Shown one piece after another: positions 16,765-25,842 of a stretch of DNA of 64,000 nucleotides. The stretch spans positions 8,370,001-8,434,000 of the forward strand of contig NZ_CP097263.1 in the NCBI RefSeq assembly GCF_028622115.1, in the 5' to 3' direction. Position numbers and translations under genes: made by a program. How positions within the stretch are numbered: the stretch's first letter is position 1; each line of letters starts with the position of its first letter. The notes beneath the pieces are model-generated. The model was not told the origin of the DNA. It did not search any database and saw only the letters and a program-made list of their open reading frames with translations. Source of the DNA: Kutzneria chonburiensis (GTDB lineage Bacteria > Actinomycetota > Actinomycetes > Mycobacteriales > Pseudonocardiaceae).

Positions 16765-18942
16765 ATGGGGAAGGAGCGGGTGTCGACCGCCGTCGGCACC
16801 CGGGCGTGGGTGATGCCAAAAGAAATCGACGAGTTGTTCGGATCCGCGACCGTGAACACCGTCGCTTCCGGCCGTTTCGACAATGTCGTGCAGGCCCGTG
16901 AGATCAATGGCGGCGTGCATCTGCACCCGCCGCCCGACGACCGGCCGGTGCCCGGCCACCTGCCGCCGCGCCCGCGCATGTTCGCAGGTCGAGAGCGGGA
17001 AACGCGACAGCTCGCCGCCGCGCTGACCCGGGCCGGTGTCGCGATGATCTGCGGCGCGGGCGGTATCGGGAAGACCTGGCTGGCGCTGAACTGGGCGTAT
17101 GAGAACATCGGCCGATTCCCGGACGGCCAGTTGTTTGCCGACCTGCGCGGCTTTGACGCGGCCGGCGAGCCGAAGACCGCTTACGTCGTTCTGCACTTCT
17201 TCCTTCAGGCGCTCGGCGTCGAATCCGGACGAATTCCCGTCGACGTCGACGGCATGGCCTGTCTGTATCGCAGCCTCGTCGCCGGCCGCAAAATGCTCGT
17301 ACTGCTCGACAATGTGCGGGACATCGGCCAGGTCACGCCGTTGTTACCGGGCAGTTCGAGTTGCGCGGTGGTGATCACCGGCCGGAGTCGCCTGGTCGGA
17401 CTGCTCGTGCAGCACGACGCCCAGCTCGTGCCGATGGACGTGTTGTCGGAGACCGAGGCGCACACCCTGCTGACCCGGCGGCTCGGCAGCGACCGCATGG
17501 CCGGCGAACCGGCGGCGGTGGCCGAGCTGCTGGTCAGCTGCGCGGGTCTGCCGCTGGCGCTGGGCGTGGTGGCCGGCCGGGCCACCGCCCATCCCCGGTT
17601 CACGCTGACCCGGCTGGCCGAGGAGCTGCGTGATGCGGCGACCCGGCTCGGCGTACTGGACGAGCACGACCCGACCATGAGCCTGTCGGCGGTGTTCTCG
17701 TGGTCCTACGCCGCGCTGACCGACCGGGAGGCCGAGACGTTCCTGCTGATGTGCCTGGCCCCGGGGCAGGACCTCAGCCTGCCGGCGGTGGCCAGCCTGG
17801 TCGGCCGTTCGACCGAGCACACCGCGGTCATGCTGCGTGAGCTGGAGCGCGTTTCCCTTGTGCAGGAACATGTTCCGGGCCGGTTCCGGGTGCACGACCT
17901 GATCCGGCTGTACGGCGGCCAGCAGGCGCGGCAGACCCCGCCCCGGCCGGGCCCCGAGGTCGCGCTGCGCCGGCTGGTCGATTTCTACCTGCACACCGGC
18001 CGTGCCGCGGACCAGCTGCTCGATCCGGACAGCCAGCCGGTCGACATCGAGCCGGCGACGAACGGCGTCCGGCCCGCGGTGCTGCTGAGCCGGCCGGCGG
18101 CGATGGAGTGGTTCGAGGTCGAGCATTCGCAACTGGTGGCCGTGCAGGAGTTCGCGCACCGTGCCGGCTGGCGGCAGCACGTCTGGCAGCTCGCCTGGAT
18201 TCAGCACGCCTATCACTGGTGGCGCGGACATCTGCACCATGACCTGGCCATCTGGCGCTTGGCTCACGAGGCGGTCGAAGGCATCGACGAGCCGGCCGCC
18301 AAGGCGATCGTGCACCAGATGCTCGGCTACGCGTATTCGCGGCTGGGCGTGCACCAGCAGGCGCTGCGACTCGTGGCCGACGCGATCCACTTCGCCGGCG
18401 AGACCGACAGCCTCGCCCACAAGGCCGCCGCACATCACGCGGCCGCCCAGGTGTGGGGGCAGCAGGGCGACACCGCCGAAGCGCTGCGCCATGCCGCGGC
18501 CGCGCTGCGCATCTACCGCGCCATCCGCGCCCCGCTGCGTGAGGCGTTCGCGTTGAACCTGATCGGCAACTTCGCCGTCCGGCTCGGCGATTTCGACCTC
18601 GCACGGCGCTCGTACGAACCGGCGCTCAGCCTGTTCAGCGCGCACCAGTACCGGCCGGGCGAGGCCACGATTCTCGACAGTCTCGGCCGCTTGGCCGACG
18701 CGGTCGGCCACACCGAGGCGCTCGGGCACTACGAGCGCGCTTTCGAGCTGCGGCACGAGCTCGGCGACACCTACGCCGCCGCCGAGACCCTGGAGCGGCT
18801 GGGCCGGACGTATCGGGCGCTCGACCAGAACGGCCGGGCCCGGGCCGCCTGGCGGCACGCGCTGAAGTTGTACCGGGCGCAGCGCCGGAGCGAGGACGCC
18901 GATCGGGTCACCAGCCAGCTCGAGCTGCTGAAAGCCAGGTGA
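16765..18942 (+). CDS. STAND-class (NB-ARC-like) ATPase with TPR repeats
   Basis: A 725-residue signalling ATPase. The N-terminus has the actinobacterial motif SGRFDNVVQAREINGGVHLH (36-55). An NTPase domain follows: Walker A GAGGIGKT (97-104), Walker B KMLVLLDNV, a sensor-like VVITGRSR, and a GLPLALGVVAGR motif. A winged-helix-like region follows (FSWSYAALTDREAETFLLM), then TPR-type repeats over about 480-720. It lacks the DNA-binding and BTAD domains of SARP regulators. STAND proteins act as switches that oligomerise upon ligand binding. The ligand and output here are unknown. The ATG is used; downstream GTGs are possible. It is followed by an operator-like repeat. Confidence 0.85.
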   Translation: MGKERVSTAVGTRAWVMPKEIDELFGSATVNTVASGRFDNVVQAREINGGVHLHPPPDDRPVPGHLPPRPRMFAGRERETRQLAAALTRAGVAMICGAGGIGKTWLALNWAYENIGRFPDGQLFADLRGFDAAGEPKTAYVVLHFFLQALGVESGRIPVDVDGMACLYRSLVAGRKMLVLLDNVRDIGQVTPLLPGSSSCAVVITGRSRLVGLLVQHDAQLVPMDVLSETEAHTLLTRRLGSDRMAGEPAAVAELLVSCAGLPLALGVVAGRATAHPRFTLTRLAEELRDAATRLGVLDEHDPTMSLSAVFSWSYAALTDREAETFLLMCLAPGQDLSLPAVASLVGRSTEHTAVMLRELERVSLVQEHVPGRFRVHDLIRLYGGQQARQTPPRPGPEVALRRLVDFYLHTGRAADQLLDPDSQPVDIEPATNGVRPAVLLSRPAAMEWFEVEHSQLVAVQEFAHRAGWRQHVWQLAWIQHAYHWWRGHLHHDLAIWRLAHEAVEGIDEPAAKAIVHQMLGYAYSRLGVHQQALRLVADAIHFAGETDSLAHKAAAHHAAAQVWGQQGDTAEALRHAAAALRIYRAIRAPLREAFALNLIGNFAVRLGDFDLARRSYEPALSLFSAHQYRPGEATILDSLGRLADAVGHTEALGHYERAFELRHELGDTYAAAETLERLGRTYRALDQNGRARAAWRHALKLYRAQRRSEDADRVTSQLELLKAR

Positions 18943-18956
18943 CGCAGCTAACAGAA

Positions 18957-18989
18957 TAGACGGAATGACGAATTTGGTCAGTCGGTCTA
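18957..18989. promoter_or_regulatory. Operator-like inverted repeat before the FAD monooxygenase
   Basis: Arms of 13 bases (18957-18969 and 18977-18989) match at 11 of 13 positions around a 7-base spacer: TAGACGGAATGAC and GTCAGTCGGTCTA. It lies 10 bp before the monooxygenase start, where a repressor would block transcription. The TetR-family gene two places downstream is the obvious candidate to bind it. Confidence 0.6.
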
Positions 18990-18999
18990 CCGTGACGGT

Positions 19000-20210
19000 A
19001 TGACCACTGACAGGGATGAGGGGCGTCGGGCTCTGGTCGTCGGGCTCGGCATCAGCGGCATCGGGACGGCTGTGGCGCTGGCGCGCGCGGGGTGGCGGCC
19101 GGTGCTGATCGAGAAGGCGAGCGGCCGGCGCTCCGGGGCTACTTCGTCGGCCTGTTCGGGGCGGGCAAGTCGGCGGCGGAGCGGTTGGGCCTGCTGAAGA
19201 ACCTGCACGACCGGACGGCGTTCGACGGCGTCACGTACGACCTGGACCGCTTCGGCGAGTGGCGTGGAGGCTTGGGGTTCAAGGACATTCCGGGTGATCC
19301 CTGGATGATGCTGCGCGGCGACGTGGAGCAGGCGGCGTTCGAGGCACTGCCGGCCGACGTCGAGATCCGCTACGGCACGGTGCCGACGGCGATCGAGCAG
19401 GATAGTAACGGTGTGACCGTTACGTTGAAGACCGGCGGCACCGCCGTCACCGAGCGGTTCGATCTGGTGGTGGGGGCGGACGGCCTGCGGTCGACGGTCC
19501 GGCGACTGGCGTTCGGCCCGGACGAGCGGTACCTGCGCCGGCTGAACTACATGATCGCGGCGTTCCAGCTGCCCGGCGGCCTCGACACCCTGCCCCTGCA
19601 CGACGGCTGCACGCTGCTCGAGCCGGACCGCTCGCTGTGGGTGTTCCCCTTCGTCGATCACGCGCCGACGGTCCTGTTCGGCTACCGAACCGACGACGTG
19701 GACGCCGAGTTCAGCGAGCCGCCGGCGGTCCGCGTGCGCAAGGCGTTCGGTCCGGAGCCGACGGGCGACATGCTCGGCGCGGCGTTGGAAGCGCTGGAAG
19801 CCACGGATGAGCTGCTGTTCGACTCCGTCGAACAGGTGCACATGAACACGTGGCACAAGGGCCGGGTGGTGCTGGTCGGCGACTCGGCCTGGTGCGTGAC
19901 GCTGTACGCCGGCATGGGTGTGTCGGCCGGGCTGGCCGGCGCCGACCTGCTCGGCAGCATGCTCGGCCGGCACGAGAACGTCGACCGGGCGCTGACCGAG
20001 TGGGAGCGCCGGCTGCGGCCGTACCTGAACTACTACCAGCAGCTCGGCGTGCAGCAGACCGCGATCTTCACACCCAACCGCAAGCAGATCACCGTGCGCC
20101 GGGCGATGATGCGGGGGATGCGGATGCCGGTCACGTCGACACTGCTGCGCATCATGCGCACGCACAACAAGTCCGGTCGCATGAAGGAATTCGACATCGC
20201 GCGGGCATAA
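19000..20210 (+). pseudogene. FAD-dependent monooxygenase (frameshifted)
   Basis: Two frames together encode a flavin hydroxylase of about 403 residues. The first frame has the Rossmann start ALVVGLGISGIGTAVALARAG and then VLIEKASGRRSG. The second continues at GYFVGLFGAGKSAAERLG, with FDLVVGADGLRSTVRRLAF (DG motif) and GRVVLVGDSAWCVTLYAGMG (GD motif). The break is at the GGGG run 19135-19138; one more G gives RRSGGYFVGLFG, as expected for the family. Such enzymes oxidise small aromatic or polyketide-type substrates, and some confer resistance by oxidising an antibiotic. With the TetR regulator and hydrolase downstream it looks like a small inducible detoxification operon. Confidence 0.8.
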
Positions 20211-20249
20211 TCCCTGGCTGGCGCGGCACGCGCCGATGGGAGGACGGGC

Positions 20250-20960
20250 ATGGCGGCACTGGCGGAGCAGGACTCGGGTAGCGCGGCGCGCATTCTCGCC
20301 GCGGCCAGGGAACTGGTGCTCAAGCGCGGGGTCAAGGGGTTGACCATCGCGGAGATCGCCGAGCGGGCGCACGTCGCCAAGGGCACGGTGTACCTGCACT
20401 GGAGCACCCGCGAGGACCTGCTGGTCGGTCTGTTCGCCCGTGACTTCCTGGCCATGGTCGACCGCGTGGTGGAGCTGATCGAGGCCGATCCCGACATCTG
20501 CCGGCCCAGCCGGCTGCTGCCGTTGGCCGTGCAGCTCACCGTCGACCTGCCGTTCGTCCGCGCGTTGCAGATCGAGGACGACGACCTGCTCGGCGCCCTC
20601 ACCCGCCATCCCCGCAGCACCAAACTCCGTCAGGAACTCGGCCCGGCCGCGCTGATGTACAACGCCGTTCCGGTGTGGCGCATGCACAATCTCGCCCGTA
20701 CCGACTGGGCCCTCGACGACCAGGCGTACGCGCTCCAGGCCCTGCTCTCCGGTTTCCTTGCCGCCGTCACTTCGCCGCGGGTCCTCAACGCCGTGACCGT
20801 CGACGATCCGATCCCGGTGTTCTCGGCCGCCGTGACCGCCCTGCTCGGGCCGGAAACCGCCGGGCCCGAGGACATCCGCGCCACCGCCGACGCGGCGTTG
20901 GCCGTACTGGCGAGCAAGCGGGAGGTGGTGCTGGAGTCCATCGCCAAACGTGAAGACTGA
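20250..20960 (+). CDS. TetR/AcrR family transcriptional regulator
   Basis: A 236-residue TetR repressor. The helix-turn-helix is at about residues 12-58 (ILAAARELVLKRGVKGLTIAEIAERAHVAKGTVYLHW), with a long C-terminal ligand-binding region. It lies between the FAD monooxygenase and the hydrolase gene and overlaps the latter region slightly. It probably represses this operon, binding the inverted repeat at 18957-18989. The inducer is unknown. Confidence 0.9.
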   Translation: MAALAEQDSGSAARILAAARELVLKRGVKGLTIAEIAERAHVAKGTVYLHWSTREDLLVGLFARDFLAMVDRVVELIEADPDICRPSRLLPLAVQLTVDLPFVRALQIEDDDLLGALTRHPRSTKLRQELGPAALMYNAVPVWRMHNLARTDWALDDQAYALQALLSGFLAAVTSPRVLNAVTVDDPIPVFSAAVTALLGPETAGPEDIRATADAALAVLASKREVVLESIAKRED

Positions 20961-20970
20961 GGAGAAACCC

Positions 20971-21885
20971 TTGCCGCACCAACGCCGTATCAGCGTCAAC
21001 GGCATCGAACTGTCCGTGACCGAGCAGGGCTCGGGACCGCTTGTCCTGCTGTTGCACGGTTTTCCTGAGACCTCGTACTCGTGGCGGCACCAGATCACCG
21101 CCATTGCCTCGGCCGGTTACCGCGTCGTCGCCCCCGACCAGCGCGGCTACGGCGCGTCCGACCGTCCCGAGGACATCGACCAGTACACGATCTTCCACCT
21201 CGTCGGCGACGTCGTCACGTTGATCCGCGCGCTCGGCGAGGAGCAGGCCGTCGTCGTCGGCCACGATTGGGGTTCCATCGTCGCGTGGAACACCGCCCAG
21301 CTTCGTCCCGGCGTCGTCCGCGGCGTCGTCGGCATCAGCGTTCCGCCGCTGCCCCGCGGCTCTTTGCCGCCCCTCACCGTCACCCGGCAGCGCTTCGGCG
21401 AGGGCTTCTACCAGAACTACTTCCAGCAGCCCGGCATCGCCGACGCCAGTCTGGACAGGGACGTCGCTGCCTCCCTGCGCCTCATCTACTCCGGCATCCG
21501 CAACCCCGAGCCGGCGCCCGGCTTCCTCGGCCAGTTCCTCGAGCCCGCCACCTTGCCCGCCTGGCTCACTCCCTCCGACCTCGCCACTTTCGTCGACCAG
21601 TTCAGCCGCAGCGGCTTCACCGGCGGTCTGAACTGGTACCGCAATTTCGACCGCAACTGGGAGCTCACCGCCGCTTGGCAGGACGCCCCCATCACCCCGC
21701 CGTCGCTGTACATCAGCGGTGAGAACGACGTCGTTCGCAGCTTCTATCCGATGGACGCCGCCGCTCGGGCCCTCGTGCCCACCCTTCGCGGCATCGTCGA
21801 CGTGCCGAACTGCGGGCACTGGACACAGCAGGAGCACCCCGAAGTCGTGACCGGGGCGCTGCTGGACTTCTTGCGGGGTCTCTGA
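20971..21885 (+). CDS. Alpha/beta hydrolase, epoxide hydrolase-like
   Basis: A 304-residue alpha/beta hydrolase. The oxyanion motif HGFPET, the nucleophile motif VGHDWGS (Asp nucleophile, as in epoxide hydrolases and dehalogenases), an acidic residue in ISGENDVV and the catalytic His in NCGHWTQ are all visible. A TTG at 20971-20973 with GAGGAGAA 4 bp before it is the best start. A GTG at 20950, inside the TetR gene, is open but has no ribosome site. It may process an epoxide made by the monooxygenase. Confidence 0.88.
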   Translation: MPHQRRISVNGIELSVTEQGSGPLVLLLHGFPETSYSWRHQITAIASAGYRVVAPDQRGYGASDRPEDIDQYTIFHLVGDVVTLIRALGEEQAVVVGHDWGSIVAWNTAQLRPGVVRGVVGISVPPLPRGSLPPLTVTRQRFGEGFYQNYFQQPGIADASLDRDVAASLRLIYSGIRNPEPAPGFLGQFLEPATLPAWLTPSDLATFVDQFSRSGFTGGLNWYRNFDRNWELTAAWQDAPITPPSLYISGENDVVRSFYPMDAAARALVPTLRGIVDVPNCGHWTQQEHPEVVTGALLDFLRGL

Positions 21886-21993
21886 CGGGAGGCCGCTGGC
21901 CATGGCAACCAGCATGATTCTGCGCGCGCGGCGCGGGCGCCAGAACTGACCACCGCGTTCACCCCGAACCGGGCAGTCGGCCTGCGAAGAGAT

Positions 21994-22031
21994 CCCCGCC
22001 GGAACCTCACCCCGGTGTGGCTCCGGCGGGG
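21994..22031. terminator. Terminator hairpin between convergent genes
   Basis: Inverted repeat with 10-bp perfect arms (CCCCGCCGGA at 21994-22003; TCCGGCGGGG at 22022-22031) and an 18-base loop. It lies between the hydrolase (+) and the ABC permease (-) genes and could serve both. Confidence 0.7.
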
Positions 22032-22042
22032 ACGAACGGGCG

Positions 22043-22915
22043 TCAGCCGTCCTTGCCGGCCAACCGGGCGTAGGCGGCGGAGAGGCCGATGACCAGGTAG
22101 CACGCGGCCTTGAGGGTGCTGTCGATCAAGCCGTCCCACGGCATGGGGTCGCGCAGCACGTCGGTGAGCGAGGTCCAACCGGTGGTGAGCAGGTACGGCT
22201 GGATCCAATCCAGCTGGGGGATGACGGTGAGGATGGCGAACACCAGAGCCCCGGCGAGGGTGGCGGCCATGACGACCAAGGGGTGCTCGGTGAAGGCGGA
22301 CACGGCCAAGGCGATGGCGGAGACGGCCCACACCTGGAAGCTGACCCAGAGGATGGCGATGCCGATGCGGCCGAGGGCATCGCCGAAGCTGAGGGTGTTG
22401 CCGGACAAGGTGATCAGGCCATCGGTGCCGACCAGCACGACGCCGGTGATGAGGCCGACGAGTGCGATGGCGACGGTGGCGATGAACACCACGGCGGCGA
22501 CGCCGAAGGCCTTGACGCCGAGCAGGCGGGCCCGGCTGACGGGGGCGACGAGCAGACCGCGAAGGGTGCCGTGGTTGGACTCGCCGGCCAAGGCGTCGGC
22601 CGCGGACATGGCGCCGAGCAACGGAAGCAACATCGCCAAGAGCAGCGTCAGGGACAGGATCGGCAGCACGAAGCCGTTGCCGATGAGGTTGGTGAACAGC
22701 GAATTGGGACCGTTGGCGGTGCCGGGGCCGACGCCGGCATTGCCGGCGATGACGGTGCCGACGCCGATGAGCACGGGCACCAACGACAGCAGGACGATCG
22801 CGATGATGGTCCGCGGCCGACGAAGGATCCAACGCAGCTCGGAGGCGAGCAACCGGGTCAGGGGAGCCCGCAGCGGTCGGTCCATCGCGGGCCGGTCGAG
22901 AACGGCGGCGGTCAT
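22043..22915 (-). CDS. ABC-2 type transporter permease
   Basis: A 290-residue membrane protein with six membrane segments. The N-terminal cytoplasmic stretch RLLASELRWILRRPRTII and the loop LAGESNHGTLRGLLVAPVSRARLLGVK are typical of ABC-2 export permeases. The ATG at 22913-22915 overlaps the stop of the ATPase gene (ATGA). It is the last gene of a three-gene operon divergent from a two-component system, so it probably exports a lipid, peptide or drug as part of an envelope response. Confidence 0.88.
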   Translation of the reverse strand: MTAAVLDRPAMDRPLRAPLTRLLASELRWILRRPRTIIAIVLLSLVPVLIGVGTVIAGNAGVGPGTANGPNSLFTNLIGNGFVLPILSLTLLLAMLLPLLGAMSAADALAGESNHGTLRGLLVAPVSRARLLGVKAFGVAAVVFIATVAIALVGLITGVVLVGTDGLITLSGNTLSFGDALGRIGIAILWVSFQVWAVSAIALAVSAFTEHPLVVMAATLAGALVFAILTVIPQLDWIQPYLLTTGWTSLTDVLRDPMPWDGLIDSTLKAACYLVIGLSAAYARLAGKDG

Positions 22916-23877
22916 TGCGTTTCCCCCTCGGTGAGCTGCGCGAACAGCTCCTCCAACCCGGTCCGACGCCGCCGCACCTCGTGCACGTCGGCACCGGCCT
23001 CGACCAACACCTTGACCACCTTGGGCGCAGTCGTGCCGATCAGCTCGACGAACAGACCGTCCTCGGTGGACCGGGCGGCGATGCCGTTGCTACGCAACGA
23101 GTCCAACGACGTCTCAACGTCCGGAGTGGACACGATGAGTGCCGGCGCGCCGGCCTCGAGGAGCTCGGCCAACTCGCCCTGGGCGACGACGGAACCCCGG
23201 TGCAGCACGGCGACGTGCGTGCAAGTGGCCTCGATCTCGGCCAACAGGTGGGAGCTGACGAGCACGGTCGTGCCGGCGGCGTGCAGCTCGGCGATGACCC
23301 GCCGGATCTCCCGCGTGCCGGCCGGGTCGAGGCCGTTGGTCGGCTCGTCCAACACGACCAGTCGCCGGGGCAGCAGAAGTACAGCGGCCAGACCCAGTCG
23401 CTGCTTCATGCCCAGCGAATAACCCCGGTACCGGCGGTCGGCGGCGTCGGCCAGGCCGACCCGCTCCAACGCCTCCGACACCGACGACGCGATGGCCGGC
23501 GTCGCCATCAACGGCTCGGCGGCGGCGACGCGACGCAGGTTCTCCCGACCCGACAAGAACGGGTGAAACCCTGGCCCTCAACCAAAGCACCGACATGCGG
23601 CAACGTGGTCTGCGCGCCACCGGGCATCGGATGCCCCAACAGCTCGACCGTGCCGGCCGTCGGCTGCACGAGGCCGAGCAGCATCCGAATGGTGGTGGTC
23701 TTGCCGGAACCGTTGGGCCCCAACATGCCCAGCACCGCGCCGGCCGGTACGTCCAGGTCGACCTGGTCGACGGCGACGGTGCTGCCGTACGTCTTGCGCA
23801 GTCCCCGAGTCCGCGCCGCGAGCGTGGGCGGCCAGCGCCGCCCCCACACCCGGCTCCACGAGGGAGGTACTGGTCAC
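22912..23877 (-). pseudogene. ABC transporter ATP-binding protein (frameshifted)
   Basis: The N-terminal part ([20 protein letters not shown], Walker [10 protein letters not shown], to [10 protein letters not shown]) and the C-terminal part ([15 protein letters not shown], signature SLGMKQRLGLA, Walker B LVVLDEPTNGLDPAG) lie in different frames. The family consensus around the join is [16 protein letters not shown]. One extra G in the plus-strand stretch 23571-23580 (CTGGCCC to CTGGGCCC) restores it. The start is uncertain: a GTG at 23875-23877 overlaps the upstream stop (GTGA), but it is in another frame from Walker A, hinting at a second indel near the CCCCC at 23841-23845. Otherwise translation starts at the GTG at 23847-23849. 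The product is about 310 residues and drives the ABC-2 permease. Confidence 0.82.
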
Positions 23878-24974
23878 TTCACGCTCGCCAGGGCGTCGAT
23901 CAGGACCTGCTGCGGCACGGCGCCGACGGCGACGCGGCCGTCATCCAGGATCAGCGCGGTGCCGACCGCGGTGCTGACCTGGTAGCCGGAACCCCACGGG
24001 CCGCTCACGCGCTTGCCCAACTGGCCCAACAGCTTCGACGGGTCGATGCTCTCGCCGCCCTTGGTGCTGGCCGACTTGTTGCCCAGCAGCCCGTCCGGCA
24101 GCTTCTGCACCAGCACGGTGTCCCAACCGGTGCCGACGAACTTCGGCTCCGGCAGGTCCTTGGCCGCTTCACCGGCCTTCTGCTTGGCCTCGTCCGCGCT
24201 GCCGGTGACGACCTTGGCGTTGGCCGGCGGCGTGAACGTGAACAGCGCCGGGTCCTGCTGGCCGATCGTCAGCTTGGCGAAGCCGATCTGGGCCACCGGC
24301 TGGCTGTTGCCGTTGGCCAGCACGCTCAGCTGCAGCGGGATCTTGGTCTCGGAGTCGATGGCGATGCGCACCTCGCGCAGCATGGTGCGCTCGGACGGCT
24401 TCGGCGCGAGCACCAGCTCGTAGGCCGACCGGCCGGCCACGGTCGCGGTGCCGTCCACCTTGACCGTGCTGTCCTTGCTGATCAAGGCGATGATCTGCTT
24501 GGCCGCCTGCGTCGGGTCGGTGACGCCCTCGCTGCTGGCCGGGATGTGCTCCTTGCCCTTCTCGGCCGTGCCGGTGTTCTTGTGCACGGTGTTGTTGGAC
24601 GAGGTCCAGTCCCACAACGTGGTGCCGTCGAACACGACGGTCTCCTCGGAGGTGCCGCCGGGCAGCGCCAGCCGCTCCTTGCCCTGGCCGTCGGTCCACA
24701 CCTGGGCGTTGGTCGTGCCGTTGCTGAGGAACTTCGACGCCGACCCGAGCCCCGGCACGGCCGGCAGCCCCAGGTTGTTGGTCGCGCTGACGGTGCCGGC
24801 CAGCGCCGGAATCTTGTGCGTGGTCAGCACCGACTGCACCAGATCCTCGGCGCTGACCTGTGGCAACACGGGGGCGGGCCCCGCACCGGCCGGCATCGCG
24901 AGCACGCCGAGCCCGACCACGCCGGCCAGCACGCCGGCCGCCCCGACGACCAGACCTGCCTTCTTCCCGTTCAT
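23874..24974 (-). CDS. Exported LolA/RseB-like protein
   Basis: A 366-residue exported protein. The ATG at 24972-24974 has a GAAGGGGA ribosome site and gives a signal sequence (KKAGLVVGAAGVLAGVVGLGVLAMPAGAG). The mature part carries features of the LolA/MucB-RseB half-barrel fold, such as DGTTLWDWTSSNNTVHK and AYELVLAPKPSE with VRIAIDSETKIPLQL. LolA-like proteins bind lipid acyl chains; in actinobacteria their role is not settled. It precedes the ABC genes in the same operon and may pass a lipid-like substrate to or from the exporter. Confidence 0.8.
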   Translation of the reverse strand: MNGKKAGLVVGAAGVLAGVVGLGVLAMPAGAGPAPVLPQVSAEDLVQSVLTTHKIPALAGTVSATNNLGLPAVPGLGSASKFLSNGTTNAQVWTDGQGKERLALPGGTSEETVVFDGTTLWDWTSSNNTVHKNTGTAEKGKEHIPASSEGVTDPTQAAKQIIALISKDSTVKVDGTATVAGRSAYELVLAPKPSERTMLREVRIAIDSETKIPLQLSVLANGNSQPVAQIGFAKLTIGQQDPALFTFTPPANAKVVTGSADEAKQKAGEAAKDLPEPKFVGTGWDTVLVQKLPDGLLGNKSASTKGGESIDPSKLLGQLGKRVSGPWGSGYQVSTAVGTALILDDGRVAVGAVPQQVLIDALASVK

Positions 24975-25134
24975 CTGTCCCCTTCCGATACGTCCCAGTG
25001 AACGCCTCCGAGCTTGGTGAAGGCCAGCTGAGACCGGACTGAGGAGCTGAGAGAACACTGAGAAGGACCCCCTGAACAGGCGTTACCGCTGAGAGATCCC
25101 TGAGAGCCGTCCCGATCGTGGCCATACTGGCCGG

Positions 25135-25842
25135 GTGAGACCACGGGTGCTCGTAGTGGATGACGAGATCGGGGTGCGTCGGGCGCTGGAACGCGGGCTG
25201 ACGGCCGAGGGGATGGACGTGGTGTGCGCGGCCGACGGCCCGAACGGGCTGAAGGCGGCGCTGACCGGGAGTTTCGACGTGGTGCTGCTGGACATCATGC
25301 TGCCGGGCCTGTCGGGCTACCGGGTGCTCCAGCACATGCGGGCGGAGCACGTGGAGACGCCGGTGCTGCTGGTGTCGGCCAAGGACGGCGAGGTGGACCA
25401 GGCCGACGGCCTCGACCTGGGGGCGGACGGCTACCTGGTGAAGCCCTTCTCCTTCATGGTGCTGGTGGCGCAGGTCCGTGCGGTGCTGCGGCGAGGAGCC
25501 TCCACGGAGGCGGCGGCGGTGCAGCTGAAGGTGGGGGAGCTGGTGATCGACCGCGCGGGCCGCGAGGTGCGCTGGGCCGGGGAGCCGGTGGCGCTCAGCC
25601 CCCGTGAGTTCGCGGTGCTGGAGGTGCTGGTCAGTCGCGCGGGCGCGGTCGTCACGAAGGACGAGCTGCTGCGCACGGTCTGGGGCGACGAGCTGGCGGC
25701 CACGCGCAATGCGGTGGAGGTGTACGTGGGCTACCTGCGCCGGAAGCTGGACGCCGTCGGTGCTGGTGACGTGGTGCGGACGATCCGCGGTCACGGCTAC
25801 ATGGCCAGCTCGCCCGAGCTGGATGCCGCATTGCGTCGATGA
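25135..25842 (+). CDS. OmpR/PhoB family response regulator
   Basis: A 235-residue response regulator. The receiver domain has the acidic pair near D9-D10, the phosphorylation site D53 (LLDIMLPG) and the conserved K103 (LVKPFSF). A C-terminal winged helix has RNAVEVYVGYLRRKLD and IRGHGYM. The gene starts with GTG, overlaps the kinase gene by ATGA, and is divergent from the LolA/ABC operon with 160 bp between starts. It probably controls that operon. Confidence 0.95.
   Translation: MRPRVLVVDDEIGVRRALERGLTAEGMDVVCAADGPNGLKAALTGSFDVVLLDIMLPGLSGYRVLQHMRAEHVETPVLLVSAKDGEVDQADGLDLGADGYLVKPFSFMVLVAQVRAVLRRGASTEAAAVQLKVGELVIDRAGREVRWAGEPVALSPREFAVLEVLVSRAGAVVTKDELLRTVWGDELAATRNAVEVYVGYLRRKLDAVGAGDVVRTIRGHGYMASSPELDAALRR

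Noticed and set aside
18987-21104. 705-codon minus-strand frame
   Set aside because: Spans three well-supported plus-strand genes and has no domain signs.
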